Below, in pieces: positions 18,218 to 27,693 of a stretch of DNA of 64,000 nt. This DNA is from JAIPFM01 sp964494325 (GTDB taxonomy: Bacteria; Planctomycetota; Phycisphaerae; Sedimentisphaerales; Anaerobacaceae). Positions within the stretch are counted from its first letter, which is position 1, and each line of letters opens with the position of its first letter. The position numbers and the translations under genes are program-made. The notes beneath the pieces are model-generated. The model was not told where the DNA came from. It was given only the letters and a program-made list of their open reading frames with translations, and ran no database searches. Where the stretch lies: NCBI GenBank assembly GCA_964494325.1, contig CAZBTJ010000008.1, positions 1 to 64,000 on the forward strand, read 5' to 3'.

Positions 18218-18306
18218 GAAGTTTTGCAAACTTCAAGTTTTTAGTTTTTAGTAGGCAGTATACAGCGTAAAAAACGTGTTTTACTAAAAACTGAAAACCA
18301 AAAACT
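18218..18306. repeat. Palindromic intergenic element
   Basis: A small hairpin gaagtt/aacttc (18218-18234) is followed by repeated tttttag words (18236-18252) whose inverted forms (ctaaaaactgaaaaccaaaaactg) occur at 18282-18306. It lies between the converging VWA and RND genes. Confidence 0.55.
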
Positions 18307-18337
18307 GTACACCACAGGGCTTTTTGCAAAAGTCCTG

Positions 18338-21300
18338 TTATTTAATCACCTCTGTAGCCAAGGCAGTGTCAGGCTCCGAACGCCCATATGCCTCAACCAT
18401 CACTCGACTCCAAAAAGTCGTAAAATCATCGATCATGAGGTACAAACAGGGTACGAGAATCAGCGTAATCGTGGTGGCAAACAAAATACCAAAACCCAGC
18501 GAGATAGCCATGGGAATTAAAAAGCGTGCCTGCATGGACGTCTCAAAAATCATAGGCGCCAAACCGCCAAAGGTCGTAAACGTGGTCAGGATAATAGGCC
18601 TGAAACGACGGATGCCTGCCTGATGGATCGCATCAAAGGCCGTGTATCCCTGGTTTCTATGCAAGCGATTGGCATAGTCAATCAATACAAGTGAGTCGTT
18701 GACCACCACACCGGACAAAGCCACAATCCCCATCATACTCATAAGACTCAGGGAGTAGCCCATGAGCACATGGCCCAAAACAGCCCCTACAACACCAAAT
18801 GGAATGGCCACCATCACGATGACAGGCTGGATGTAACTCTTGAATGGAATGGCCAACATGGCATAGATGGCGAACATGGCCATACCAAAGCCTTTAAACA
18901 GCCCTCCCATGCTCTCACGCATATCCGCCTGCTGACCTTCCCAGTCATATGACAGTCCAGGATATGCTTCGCCCAATTGAGGCAACACGTCCTGCTTGAG
19001 TGTCCCAAGGACCTGATTGGTTTCTCTGGCAGGTTCCACATTGGCAGTGACGGTCACCGTGCGCTGACCTTTGCGGCGAGAGATGGTGGTATAGGCCCTG
19101 CCTCGTTCCACAGAGGCCACCTCCATCAATGCCACATCGCGTCCCTTGGGTGTACGGATCAAAAGTTGCTCAATGTTGTACTCACTGTCACGCTGCGATT
19201 CGGGGAGCTTGACAAACACGCGCACTTCATTGCGTCCTCGCTGCTGACGCAGGGCCTCTGCCCCATAAAATGAACTTCTCACCTGGCGAGCCACATCCCA
19301 GGCGGTCAACCCCAGGCTCAGCCCCTTGGGCTTCATGGTAAAATTGAGCTGTTGTTTGCCGGGCGTGTACCCATCGTCAATGTCCATAACATTCGAAAAG
19401 TCACTCAACTTGGCGGCGAGGATTTCACTCGTCTTGTCCAGCACGGCAATATCCCGGTGGCTCAATTCGATGGTCAATCCGGCACCAGACCCCGGACCCC
19501 CTCGGTCGGCTTCAAACTTAAGGGATTCCAGTCCTTCAAGCAGTCCCACGTGATCACGCCATTTATTGATCAGCTGCATGGTCCCCAGAGTTCGCACTTC
19601 AGGGTCAGTCAAATAAATACTGACCTCCACCTTATGCTCATTGATGCTGGTGAAGATCCCTTTGCATAGCTCATCGCCCCCATTATCGCCGACCACTTCT
19701 TCGGCCTTCTTAACCAATATGTGACTGAGCGTTTCAGCCCTGTCCATGGGACTGCCATAGGGCAGTGTCGCCGTGACAACGGCCACATCAGATTCCACAC
19801 GCGGCATCATCACAATACCAATGCGACCGCTGGCCACAAAGCTCACGATCACAATCAATATGGCAAACCCGATGGCCACACTAATCTGGCGATATTTGAT
19901 GCATTGATCCAAAAATGGGCCAAACCGGGTCTCAACGAAGCGAATAAACCGTTGACTAAATGCCTGCTGTTTGTTGTGCAGATACTGAGCCATGGGATTT
20001 CTGCGATTTTTGGGCACATGGGACAGATGGGCCGGTAAAATGAACAGGGCCTCAATCCATGAAATGCCAAAGACCGTGATCACCACGAGGGGAATCACAA
20101 TAAAGAACTTGCCCATAATCCCAGGGACAAAACAGAGCGGCAAGAAGGCCACCATGTTGGTCAGAATGCTAAATGTCACGGGCAAGGCCACATCTTTGGC
20201 ACCCTGGATGGCCGCGTCCAGCAGGCTCATGCCCCGGTTGCGATATTCATAGATATTTTCCCCCACCACAATGGCATCATCCACCACAATCCCGAGGGCA
20301 ATGATGAAGGCAAACATGGAAATCATATTGATCGTAACACCCATGCCAGACAAAAATAAGAAGCCGCCCAGAAAGGACGTGGGAATCCCCATGGTGACCC
20401 AGAACGCCAGCCTGAATTCCAGGAAGAGCCCCAGCAGACACAGCACCAAAATCAGCCCCAGAAAGGCGTTGCGTAACAGCAATTCCAAACGCTGGCGATA
20501 AATATCCGACATATCGCGTCCCACGGTCCACCCCACCCCAGGCGGCAGGCGTTCTTCAATCTGTGCCATGGCCTTAAGAGCGGCGTCTGATACACCGATG
20601 GGCGTCTGACTGCCCACACGAAATATATTAATACCAATCGCACGCTTCCCATTATAAAACGCCACCTTGTCTGTGTCCTGAAACCCTTCGGTCACCTCAG
20701 CAATGTCACTGAGATACACAGTACCGCCTCCAACTGTGGTAATGATGGGCAGACGCGAAAATTCCTTGGCCCAGTCGCGACGTTCCTTGACACGCAAGAG
20801 AATGTCCCCACCTTTTGCCTCGATATACCCCCCGGGCAATTCAATGGCCGATCTTCGAATGGTATTGGCCACGCCCTGACAGGTCAGATTGTACCGTCTC
20901 AGCGTTTCCTGGTTGATCTGGACATGGATCTCGTAGGTGCGGGCACCGCGAAGTTCGACCTGCGTAATATCCGGATACTGCAGGAGACCGTCACGCACCT
21001 GCTCAGCCAGTTCCCGCAAGACCCACTCAGACGCATCACCATACAACTGAATATCCATCACTTCCCGGCGATGCATAATCATACTAACTTCAGGACGTTC
21101 TGCATCTTCCGGGAATGTGACAATACGGTCCACCTGTTGCTTAATGTCCTGATACACCTTCTGCTCATTGATACCTTCCAGCAGCTCTATGGTCACAATG
21201 CCAATACCTTCGTTGGCAGATGCCTGGATTTCCTTGATACCATCCAAACCACGCACCGCTTCTTCGAGCACCAGAACAATGCCCTGTTCCACCTCCTCCG

Positions 21301-21499
21301 GACTGGAGCCTGGATACGGAACCTTAATGACGACCATATCCAGATCAAACTCGGGAAACACCTCTTGCTTGATCGACTTGGCAAACAGAAACCCACCCAC
21401 AATAAAAATAATCATCAGCAGGTTTGGTGTCACGCCATTCCGTGTCATCCAGGCGATCATCCCCTTCGACCCCGTTTTGTGATCTTCATTCAATGTCAT
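18338..21499 (-). CDS. RND-family efflux pump inner-membrane transporter
   Basis: 1053 residues, the usual length of AcrB/MexB-type proton-driven pumps. A first transmembrane helix (about 23-42), a large periplasmic loop, a helix bundle (about 335-540), a second helix and loop, and a final bundle (about 860-1035) give the standard 12-helix layout. The TM4 Asp pair in GIVVDDAIVVGENI (near 406-407) used in proton relay is present. The sequence resembles the AcrB/MdtBC branch more than metal pumps, but the substrate is not predictable. It is the last gene of a TetR-OMF-MFP-RND operon, 3 bases after the adaptor gene. Confidence 0.95.
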   Translation of the reverse strand: MTLNEDHKTGSKGMIAWMTRNGVTPNLLMIIFIVGGFLFAKSIKQEVFPEFDLDMVVIKVPYPGSSPEEVEQGIVLVLEEAVRGLDGIKEIQASANEGIGIVTIELLEGINEQKVYQDIKQQVDRIVTFPEDAERPEVSMIMHRREVMDIQLYGDASEWVLRELAEQVRDGLLQYPDITQVELRGARTYEIHVQINQETLRRYNLTCQGVANTIRRSAIELPGGYIEAKGGDILLRVKERRDWAKEFSRLPIITTVGGGTVYLSDIAEVTEGFQDTDKVAFYNGKRAIGINIFRVGSQTPIGVSDAALKAMAQIEERLPPGVGWTVGRDMSDIYRQRLELLLRNAFLGLILVLCLLGLFLEFRLAFWVTMGIPTSFLGGFLFLSGMGVTINMISMFAFIIALGIVVDDAIVVGENIYEYRNRGMSLLDAAIQGAKDVALPVTFSILTNMVAFLPLCFVPGIMGKFFIVIPLVVITVFGISWIEALFILPAHLSHVPKNRRNPMAQYLHNKQQAFSQRFIRFVETRFGPFLDQCIKYRQISVAIGFAILIVIVSFVASGRIGIVMMPRVESDVAVVTATLPYGSPMDRAETLSHILVKKAEEVVGDNGGDELCKGIFTSINEHKVEVSIYLTDPEVRTLGTMQLINKWRDHVGLLEGLESLKFEADRGGPGSGAGLTIELSHRDIAVLDKTSEILAAKLSDFSNVMDIDDGYTPGKQQLNFTMKPKGLSLGLTAWDVARQVRSSFYGAEALRQQRGRNEVRVFVKLPESQRDSEYNIEQLLIRTPKGRDVALMEVASVERGRAYTTISRRKGQRTVTVTANVEPARETNQVLGTLKQDVLPQLGEAYPGLSYDWEGQQADMRESMGGLFKGFGMAMFAIYAMLAIPFKSYIQPVIVMVAIPFGVVGAVLGHVLMGYSLSLMSMMGIVALSGVVVNDSLVLIDYANRLHRNQGYTAFDAIHQAGIRRFRPIILTTFTTFGGLAPMIFETSMQARFLIPMAISLGFGILFATTITLILVPCLYLMIDDFTTFWSRVMVEAYGRSEPDTALATEVIK

Positions 21500-21502
21500 A
21501 TC

Positions 21503-22765
21503 TTACTCTCCTTGCCCTGCCTGAGGCATGGACTGATTCGATTCCAGTGCGATCTCACCGACCTGCTGCAATGGCATCCCTTCAACCGGTGCGGCAATAT
21601 CGGTCAACACAATCTGCTGCCCATCGGCCAGACCACTGACCACACACACCTGCTCTTTCCCTCGAAAACTGGTGACAACAGGTTGAATCTTCAAAGTATT
21701 GTCCTCTGTCAACACCCAGACGTTATCCCCGTCGCGGAGCCATTCCCGTTGCAGGGGAATAACCGACTCAAGAATCTCACCCTGTATTTCCACATCCACT
21801 TTGGACCCAAGCAGCAACTTTGGCTTGTCTTTGTTTTCAGGCAACAAGGCCAGGGGGTCCTTGATAGACACCAACAGACGCGCCATCAAACCATCCGGCT
21901 CAATATCACTGAGTAAACGAATCACCACACCTTCACGCGAGAGGCCAGCCCCCCATGTGTCTGGATCATAAATGGTCACCCTGGAGCCTGTACCGTCCTG
22001 TCCGGACGGTGCATTGATCCATTTAAGTTTACTGACCGGCACAGAGGCTGCAATCCAGTATTCATCTGTTCCCACCAAGGATATCAGGCTCGACCCGGGT
22101 GACACGCGTGTACCCAGATCGATTTGCTTCTCCTGAACCACGGCATTGAAGGGAGCCGCGACCTGGCAACGATTCAAATCCAACTCAGCGCGACGCACGG
22201 CTGCCTGAGCCGCTTCCAGAGAGGCCTGCGCCTCTACCAGATGCGGTTCTCGCAATACCAAAGCCCGATCCTCCTCGGAGATCTCTTCATTGAGCATATC
22301 GTATTCCTGCCTGGCAATGGTCTGGTTACCTCGCTCCAACTCCAGTTTTAAATGAGCCTTGGCCACATCACTCTGTCGCTGCTGCAATGCCAAACGATAG
22401 TCACTCGCATCAATGCCCAACAGGGCCTGGCCCTTGGACACAATACCGCCCGGAATGACATCGGGACTCAGTGTCACAATCAAACCAGAGACCTGAGGAC
22501 TGAGCGTCACGGCCTGTGCCGGTATCACAGGCCCTTGAATGTCGTCCACAACAACTCGCACCTGCGTCTGGTTCACGGTCTGCACCTGCACCTTTTTGGC
22601 CTGAGACTGAAGAGGCTTGCGTTTGGCCAAGGGCTTGGTCTTCATTTGAACCACGAAAAATGTGGCCGCCGCCGCAATAATCATAATGGGAATGAACAAT
22701 TTGACTAAAAAGGCCACTAGCTTTGTACCGATTCCCGCATTGGTTTCAGATTGTTTGCTCTTCAT
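21503..22765 (-). CDS. RND efflux periplasmic adaptor (membrane fusion protein)
   Basis: 420 residues. A hydrophobic N-terminal anchor (about 17-45) is followed by a lipoyl-like half (PQVSGLIVTLSPDVIPGGIVSKGQALLGID), a helical hairpin (about 130-205), the second lipoyl half (VAAPFNAVVQEKQIDLGTRVSPG) and beta-barrel and membrane-proximal domains. This is the HlyD/AcrA family adaptor that links the inner-membrane pump and the outer-membrane channel. The region before the lipoyl domain is longer and more basic than usual (KRKPLQSQAKKVQ). Confidence 0.93.
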   Translation of the reverse strand: MKSKQSETNAGIGTKLVAFLVKLFIPIMIIAAAATFFVVQMKTKPLAKRKPLQSQAKKVQVQTVNQTQVRVVVDDIQGPVIPAQAVTLSPQVSGLIVTLSPDVIPGGIVSKGQALLGIDASDYRLALQQRQSDVAKAHLKLELERGNQTIARQEYDMLNEEISEEDRALVLREPHLVEAQASLEAAQAAVRRAELDLNRCQVAAPFNAVVQEKQIDLGTRVSPGSSLISLVGTDEYWIAASVPVSKLKWINAPSGQDGTGSRVTIYDPDTWGAGLSREGVVIRLLSDIEPDGLMARLLVSIKDPLALLPENKDKPKLLLGSKVDVEIQGEILESVIPLQREWLRDGDNVWVLTEDNTLKIQPVVTSFRGKEQVCVVSGLADGQQIVLTDIAAPVEGMPLQQVGEIALESNQSMPQAGQGE

Positions 22766-22799
22766 AAACTCACCTTATACTATGTTTTCTCGCAGAACA

Positions 22800-24200
22800 T
22801 TAGTTGGATAAATAGGCCATGTCTGGACGGTCCATATCCCAGGCACCCGCCAGGGCACGACATAAATCAATGCGTCGCTCAATCAGCGCCCGCTGGGCAC
22901 TCAACTGTGAACGCTCCAATCGCTGCTGTAGTACCAGAGAATCCAGCACACGAAGATAATTCCCCATGCCTTTTTTATATCGCTGATCGGTTTGTTGATA
23001 CGTTTGTTGGGCCAGATTCAACTGCGTTCCCAGATTCGCCAAATAGGCCCGTTGATGGGTTTCCTGCGCGAGGGCGTCTTCCACTTCCTGAATGGACACC
23101 AACACGGTCTGTTTGTAGGTATGTATGGCCTGTGACAAAATGGCACGCGTTCGCTCAGCCTCAGCCTCACGCAGATTCGCGTCAAACACAGGCCCTGCCA
23201 AACTCGCAGCCAAACTGGCCAGCCAATCGTCAAACAGGTCCTCAATCCGAGAGTCAGACGTGGTCAAAGTCCCTGTGAGACTCAGCGAAGGATACTTGTC
23301 TGCAATGGCCACAGCCGTGCGTAAGTCAGCCGCTTGAATCGCGTAAAATGCACTGGCCACATCCGGACGCTTCTGAATGATCTCCAGGGGTACGCCAGTG
23401 ACAGGCAAGGGTGGCAACTCAATCAAAGCCAACATCTGGTCGGCCCAAGCCTGATCTGGCACACGACCCACCAGCACACAGAGTCGATGCTGCAACAGCT
23501 TAACCTGTTCTATAGCCTGAATCATTTGTCCCCGCGAAGATTCCACCAATTGTTTCTGACGCAACACATCGGGCGCCCCCACCTTGGCATTGCGAAACTG
23601 CGTGGTCACAAGAACCAGCACCTTCTTGTTGACCTCCAACTGCTCTGCCACCAAAGCCACCTGAAGCTTGCCTTCGGCCAACTGATACCAAGTCTTGGCC
23701 ACCGTCGCACTTAAAGTGACAGCCGCACCTGCCAAATCCTGGGCCCTAGCCCGAACATCAGCCAAGGACGCCTCACGACCAGAACGCACCTTATTCCACA
23801 GATCTACTTCATAGGAAGCCACCAGGCCACCCGACAGACTGGTTGTATATTCCTCAGGCAGACCTGGCTCCCGGCGTGTTCGTGTGGCACCGGCTTGATA
23901 CCTCACACTCGGCAACAAGGGAGCCCCGGTCTTGACCGCAATCTGTTCGGCCTGGACCAACCGATCCCATGACGTCTGCAGGGTAAAATTTCCGGCCAAG
24001 GCCTCTTCAATCAACTCATTCAATAGAGGATCATCCAGAGACAACCACCACTTCTCAGGCAAAACCTCTGATCCTGTGGCTGAAAATGCCTCGGGCACTG
24101 CCATAACCGGCGCCACAGGCAGAGACTTAGATCTCGACCGACATCCAGCCATCCCCCCTATCAGGCCCACACAAAAAATCGATACAATCCAATTTCGCAT
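22800..24200 (-). CDS. Outer-membrane efflux lipoprotein (NodT/OprM-like)
   Basis: 466 residues. The signal peptide ends in a lipobox GMAGC with the lipidated Cys at residue 20. Two repeats of the OEP (TolC) domain follow, with long amphipathic helices and the typical DLWNKVRSGREASLADVRA and VFDANLREAEAERTRAIL segments. Members trimerise to form the exit duct for RND pumps. It lies 34 bases upstream of the adaptor gene in the same operon, showing a full tripartite pump. Confidence 0.94.
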   Translation of the reverse strand: MRNWIVSIFCVGLIGGMAGCRSRSKSLPVAPVMAVPEAFSATGSEVLPEKWWLSLDDPLLNELIEEALAGNFTLQTSWDRLVQAEQIAVKTGAPLLPSVRYQAGATRTRREPGLPEEYTTSLSGGLVASYEVDLWNKVRSGREASLADVRARAQDLAGAAVTLSATVAKTWYQLAEGKLQVALVAEQLEVNKKVLVLVTTQFRNAKVGAPDVLRQKQLVESSRGQMIQAIEQVKLLQHRLCVLVGRVPDQAWADQMLALIELPPLPVTGVPLEIIQKRPDVASAFYAIQAADLRTAVAIADKYPSLSLTGTLTTSDSRIEDLFDDWLASLAASLAGPVFDANLREAEAERTRAILSQAIHTYKQTVLVSIQEVEDALAQETHQRAYLANLGTQLNLAQQTYQQTDQRYKKGMGNYLRVLDSLVLQQRLERSQLSAQRALIERRIDLCRALAGAWDMDRPDMAYLSN

Positions 24201-24223
24201 ACAATTACCTCTTTTATTAGCTC

Positions 24224-24880
24224 TCAGCTGTCTTTAGACAGTTTCGCCCGAATCCCGGCAATGCCAGCCAGGGAAAACTCTGTAATATGATCGGCCAAGC
24301 GGTCTGAAAAACCCTCGGCCGCCATAATATCTGTATTGAACGGATGCTTGGCATGCTTGCCGCGACGATGACTAAATGCAAAACACAGATGCACCACGCT
24401 CATGGTACACAAATGGATCTGATCATTCGGCGCGTCAGGCCCCAATAACTCCTTAATCACCGCATAGGTGTACATCACGACCGGCTGAAGTGCGTCGGCA
24501 AACACCTCTTGAATGACCTCCGTAGGATTCGCCATCTCCATCAGGAGGATCTGCCCTGCTTCGCCCAATGTGCCCTGATCCAAAACCCGGTGTACATGCG
24601 ATCGAATCAGCGCCTTCAATTTCTGCTCAGCCGACGCACTCTCGGACAATCCCTCATCCAGAGGATGGATCTCAAATGACTTGTCAAATGCCTGTCGCCA
24701 AACCTGGCCATACAGTCCATCTTTGGACCCGAAATGATAATTTACAGCTGCCACATTTGCGTGTGCAGCCTTACACACCTGTGCGATTGTCGTGTCCTTA
24801 TACCCCCTCTCAGCAAATACCCGAGCCGCCACCTCTAACAGTCGCTCACGAGTATCGCACCCATCTTTACGCATCACCAT
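24224..24880 (-). CDS. TetR-family regulator (CecR-like)
   Basis: 218 residues. The N-terminal helix-turn-helix domain (about 8-60) has the TetR pattern TRERLLEVAARVFAERGY...TTIAQVCKAAHANVAAVNYHF; NYHFGSKDGLY is the family signature. The C-terminal domain resembles that of CecR/YbiH regulators. It is the first gene of the efflux operon and probably represses its own operon through the palindrome at 24896-24943. The inducer is unknown. Confidence 0.92.
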   Translation of the reverse strand: MVMRKDGCDTRERLLEVAARVFAERGYKDTTIAQVCKAAHANVAAVNYHFGSKDGLYGQVWRQAFDKSFEIHPLDEGLSESASAEQKLKALIRSHVHRVLDQGTLGEAGQILLMEMANPTEVIQEVFADALQPVVMYTYAVIKELLGPDAPNDQIHLCTMSVVHLCFAFSHRRGKHAKHPFNTDIMAAEGFSDRLADHITEFSLAGIAGIRAKLSKDS

Positions 24881-24895
24881 AACGCTATCTTTCCC

Positions 24896-24943
24896 AATTT
24901 AAACGTGCGATTTAAATATACATTTTAAATGCGCGTTTGAATT
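24896..24943. promoter_or_regulatory. Candidate operator of the TetR-family regulator
   Basis: A long imperfect palindrome with arms at 24896-24917 and 24922-24943 matches at 17 of 22 positions when one arm is reverse-complemented. Its core is aaacgtgcg on the left and gcgcgttt on the right. It starts 16 bases upstream of the TetR start codon, where an autorepressor would bind. The divergent histidine kinase gene might also be affected. Confidence 0.65.
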
Positions 24944-25084
24944 AATCAAGCAGTTTTTTAAGAAAATAGGGATGATCTAAAGATCGCTCCAGAATTGTTT
25001 TACAAAATGAACCCTTTCCTTATATACTACGCAAGCCAAATTGAAGAGGGCCTGGTGTGGCATAAATGAATAGAGAGGATTACT

Positions 25085-26074
25085 ATGTCAGATACCCACA
25101 ACATTCTTTCAGAGACATCGGAACAACCGCCAGTGCTGCGTATTCGCCCCGTTCGGAAGGCAATAATTGTGTCAGCATGCTACTTTACAGTGGCCTCTGT
25201 GTATATCCTGTTGTCCGGACAGATTGCCGCTTTGCTTTCCATGTCCGTGTCCGAGCTCGCCAAAGTCGAACAGATCAAAGGCTCTCTTTTTGTACTGACA
25301 ACGACGGTTCTTCTGTTTGTATTGGTCTTCTGCATGTTCAAACGAATTGCTTCAGACGAACAAAAGATTGAGTCGTACAGAGACATATTGATCGCTTCTG
25401 AACGCCGCGCTGCAGCCGGACTTTTTGCCTCTTCTGTAGCCCATGACATAGGGAGTATTCTGACTATCTCCAAACTGGCTACATCGCAACTCAGCACGGG
25501 CCCCAGTATCCCGGAAGACAAGCAATATCTGCTTAAACAGCTGGAACAGGCGAATCAGGCGTTGTTTAACCTGACAGAACGGTTAAGCAAGGCGCCCTCG
25601 CAGGAGACAACCGAGCAGTCAGTCAATTTTGATTTGGTCACAAAGACCAAAGAAACCCTCAATTTAGCCCGCCTGCACAAGAAACTCATCCACTGCTCAC
25701 TTGAAATGGACGCCCCGGATACCCTGGACTTCCGGGGCGATCCCCTGTTAATCCACCAGATGGTCCTGAATCTTCTCATTAATGCAGCCGACGCCACTGA
25801 GCAAAAGGGAAAGATTTTTGTCAAAATTCTGGAACAGGAACAGGACTGCGTGATTGAAGTACATGATAATGGAACCGGCATCCCCCAGACTGACAGAGCA
25901 CGTATCATGGAACCCTTCGTCACCACAAAAAAAGATGGCAGTGGCCTGGGTTTACTCTCAGTCAAAGCCTGTGCAGAAGCCTACAAAGGCAGTGTCAGAA
26001 TCTCTGATTCACAACTCGGGGGCGTCTGCTTCATCATACGACTCAAGAACCCCCTGAGCAAAGAAGCAAGCTGA
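25085..26074 (+). CDS. Membrane sensor histidine kinase
   Basis: 329 residues. Two transmembrane segments (about 25-47 and 65-88) flank a short periplasmic loop of about 18 residues, so no large extracellular sensor is present. The phosphoacceptor His120 is in SSVAHDIGSIL; the N box (LNLLINAADA, about 228-236), G1 (DNGTGIP) and G2 (DGSGLGLLSV) of the ATPase domain are intact. No response regulator gene is adjacent, so the partner is elsewhere. The start follows GAGAGGA. It is divergent from the efflux operon. Confidence 0.92.
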   Translation: MSDTHNILSETSEQPPVLRIRPVRKAIIVSACYFTVASVYILLSGQIAALLSMSVSELAKVEQIKGSLFVLTTTVLLFVLVFCMFKRIASDEQKIESYRDILIASERRAAAGLFASSVAHDIGSILTISKLATSQLSTGPSIPEDKQYLLKQLEQANQALFNLTERLSKAPSQETTEQSVNFDLVTKTKETLNLARLHKKLIHCSLEMDAPDTLDFRGDPLLIHQMVLNLLINAADATEQKGKIFVKILEQEQDCVIEVHDNGTGIPQTDRARIMEPFVTTKKDGSGLGLLSVKACAEAYKGSVRISDSQLGGVCFIIRLKNPLSKEAS

Positions 26075-26237
26075 TATGGAAGGTCACTCGAAATGGCCTG
26101 ATGATGACTTCCGGCCTTCTTTTGAACAGTCTATAGCGGCAGCCATAAACTGGCCACACAACCCGTGATGTCCGGACCTTTGTAGACTTGATAAACCATC
26201 TCCCAGCCAGTACACTGTTTGCGTGTACTGTTAATCC

Positions 26238-26912
26238 ATGTCAAACGGGAGTATTCATGTTATGCTAGACGGTTTATTTGAGAATAATCGGGCGTGGGCC
26301 GAAAGAATGAATCGAGAGAATCCAGGCCTATTTGAACGCCTGGCTCTTCAACAGGCACCCCAGTATCTCTGGATCGGTTGCGCAGACAGCCGTGTGCCAG
26401 CCAGCCAGATCCTGGGCGTCGGCCCGGGTGAACTCTTTGTCCACAGGAACATCGGCAATACAGTGGTTCATACGGATCTGAATTGCCTGTCCGTGCTCCA
26501 ATACGCCGTAGACATACTCAAGATCAAAGACGTGATGGTCTGTGGCCACTATGAATGCGGCGGTATCAGGGCCGCTTTGAACGGTCATCGTTATGGCCTC
26601 ATCGACAACTGGCTCAGCCACATTCGCGAGGTCTTCACAAAACATAAATCCCTGCTCACCCCTCTGTCCCCGGACAAACAAATTGAACGCATGTGCGAGT
26701 TGAACGTGGCGGAACAAGTGCTCAATGTCTGCCAAAGCAGTGTCATGGCCGATGTGTGGCGGCGCGGCGAAGAAATCTGTGTGCATGGTCTGATCTATAG
26801 TATCCGAGATGGACTGATCAATGCCCCTATGCTCTCTGTCAAAAACCTGGAGGAGACCCAGGAAGCATACAACAACGCCATTGAGATCATCACTCTGAAA
26901 TGCCAGCATTAA
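26238..26912 (+). CDS. Beta-class carbonic anhydrase
   Basis: 224 residues. The zinc site is complete: Cys48 with the Asp50-Arg52 dyad in CADSRVP, and His104 and Cys107 in CGHYECGG. It interconverts CO2 and bicarbonate. The length and QIERMCELNVAEQVLNV segment match the bacterial Can-type proteins. An ATG at codon 9 is an alternative start. Its stop codon overlaps the stop of the converging Ehr small-subunit gene (TTAA at 26909-26912), leaving no room for a terminator between them. Confidence 0.95.
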   Translation: MSNGSIHVMLDGLFENNRAWAERMNRENPGLFERLALQQAPQYLWIGCADSRVPASQILGVGPGELFVHRNIGNTVVHTDLNCLSVLQYAVDILKIKDVMVCGHYECGGIRAALNGHRYGLIDNWLSHIREVFTKHKSLLTPLSPDKQIERMCELNVAEQVLNVCQSSVMADVWRRGEEICVHGLIYSIRDGLINAPMLSVKNLEETQEAYNNAIEIITLKCQH

Positions 26913-27682
26913 TCGATTCGTCCCAACAAACGAAGCAATCCGTCCAGGAGCGTCAGGGGATGTGGTGGACAGCCAGGTACATAGAGATCCACGGGAATCC
27001 ATCCTTCTACGCCGTTATAAACTTCTGGATGTTCCACAAATAGTCCACCACTAATCGCACAGGCCCCCACGGCAATCACCACCTTGGGACTGGGCACGGC
27101 CTCGTATGTCTTGATCAGGGCCTCTCGCATATTCTCCGTGACCGGACCGGTCACCAACAAACCGTCTGCATGACGTGGCGACGCGACAAACTCGATACCA
27201 AAGCGTCCCATGTCCCACGCCAGGGTGCCAAGAACATTGGCATCCGCTTCGCAGGCATTGCAGCCGCCTGCGGAGACCTGACGAAGTTTCAAGGACCGAC
27301 CAAATACACGTTGAATCAAGCCATCGTGAACGCTGGCACAGGCCTCAGACGTCCGATCAACCACCAGCGACTGACGATCTGACACAGCCAGTTGGTGATC
27401 CCGCTCAAACCGGATGATCCCGGCAGGACACGCAGACTCGCAGGCCCCGCAAAATAGACAACGCCCCAGATCCACACACACATGGCGATGATCGCCCTGG
27501 CCCGATATGTCAATGGCCCCGGTGGGACAGACCTCGACACAGGCCGAACAACTCGACACACAGGCCATGGGCTGGATGACTGGCCTGCCTTGAAACCGAT
27601 CCGGCAGGGTCGGACTTGGCCCATCTGGATAACTCAGGGTCTGGTACTTTTGTTGGAATCGTGCTCGCAATATATCAAACAT
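26909..27682 (-). CDS. Ehr/group 4 hydrogenase-like small subunit fused to ferredoxin domain
   Basis: 257 residues. Residues about 35-90 hold two ferredoxin-type clusters (CSACVEVCPTG and CLFCGACESACPAG). The second half is a NuoB/HycG-like small subunit with CNACEADAN, GACAISGG and PGCPPHP, which supply the Cys ligands of one 4Fe-4S cluster. In formate hydrogenlyase the two parts are separate (HycF/HyfH and HycG/HyfI); here they are one chain. It probably carries electrons from a soluble donor to the membrane arm. It is the last gene of the operon, 11 bases after the large subunit. Confidence 0.9.
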   Translation of the reverse strand: MFDILRARFQQKYQTLSYPDGPSPTLPDRFQGRPVIQPMACVSSCSACVEVCPTGAIDISGQGDHRHVCVDLGRCLFCGACESACPAGIIRFERDHQLAVSDRQSLVVDRTSEACASVHDGLIQRVFGRSLKLRQVSAGGCNACEADANVLGTLAWDMGRFGIEFVASPRHADGLLVTGPVTENMREALIKTYEAVPSPKVVIAVGACAISGGLFVEHPEVYNGVEGWIPVDLYVPGCPPHPLTLLDGLLRLLGRID

Positions 27683-27693
27683 GTGTCATCCTC

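Noticed and set aside
20924..21916. 330-residue ORF opposite the RND pump and adaptor genes
   Set aside because: Antisense to two well-supported genes and spans their junction; no domain seen.
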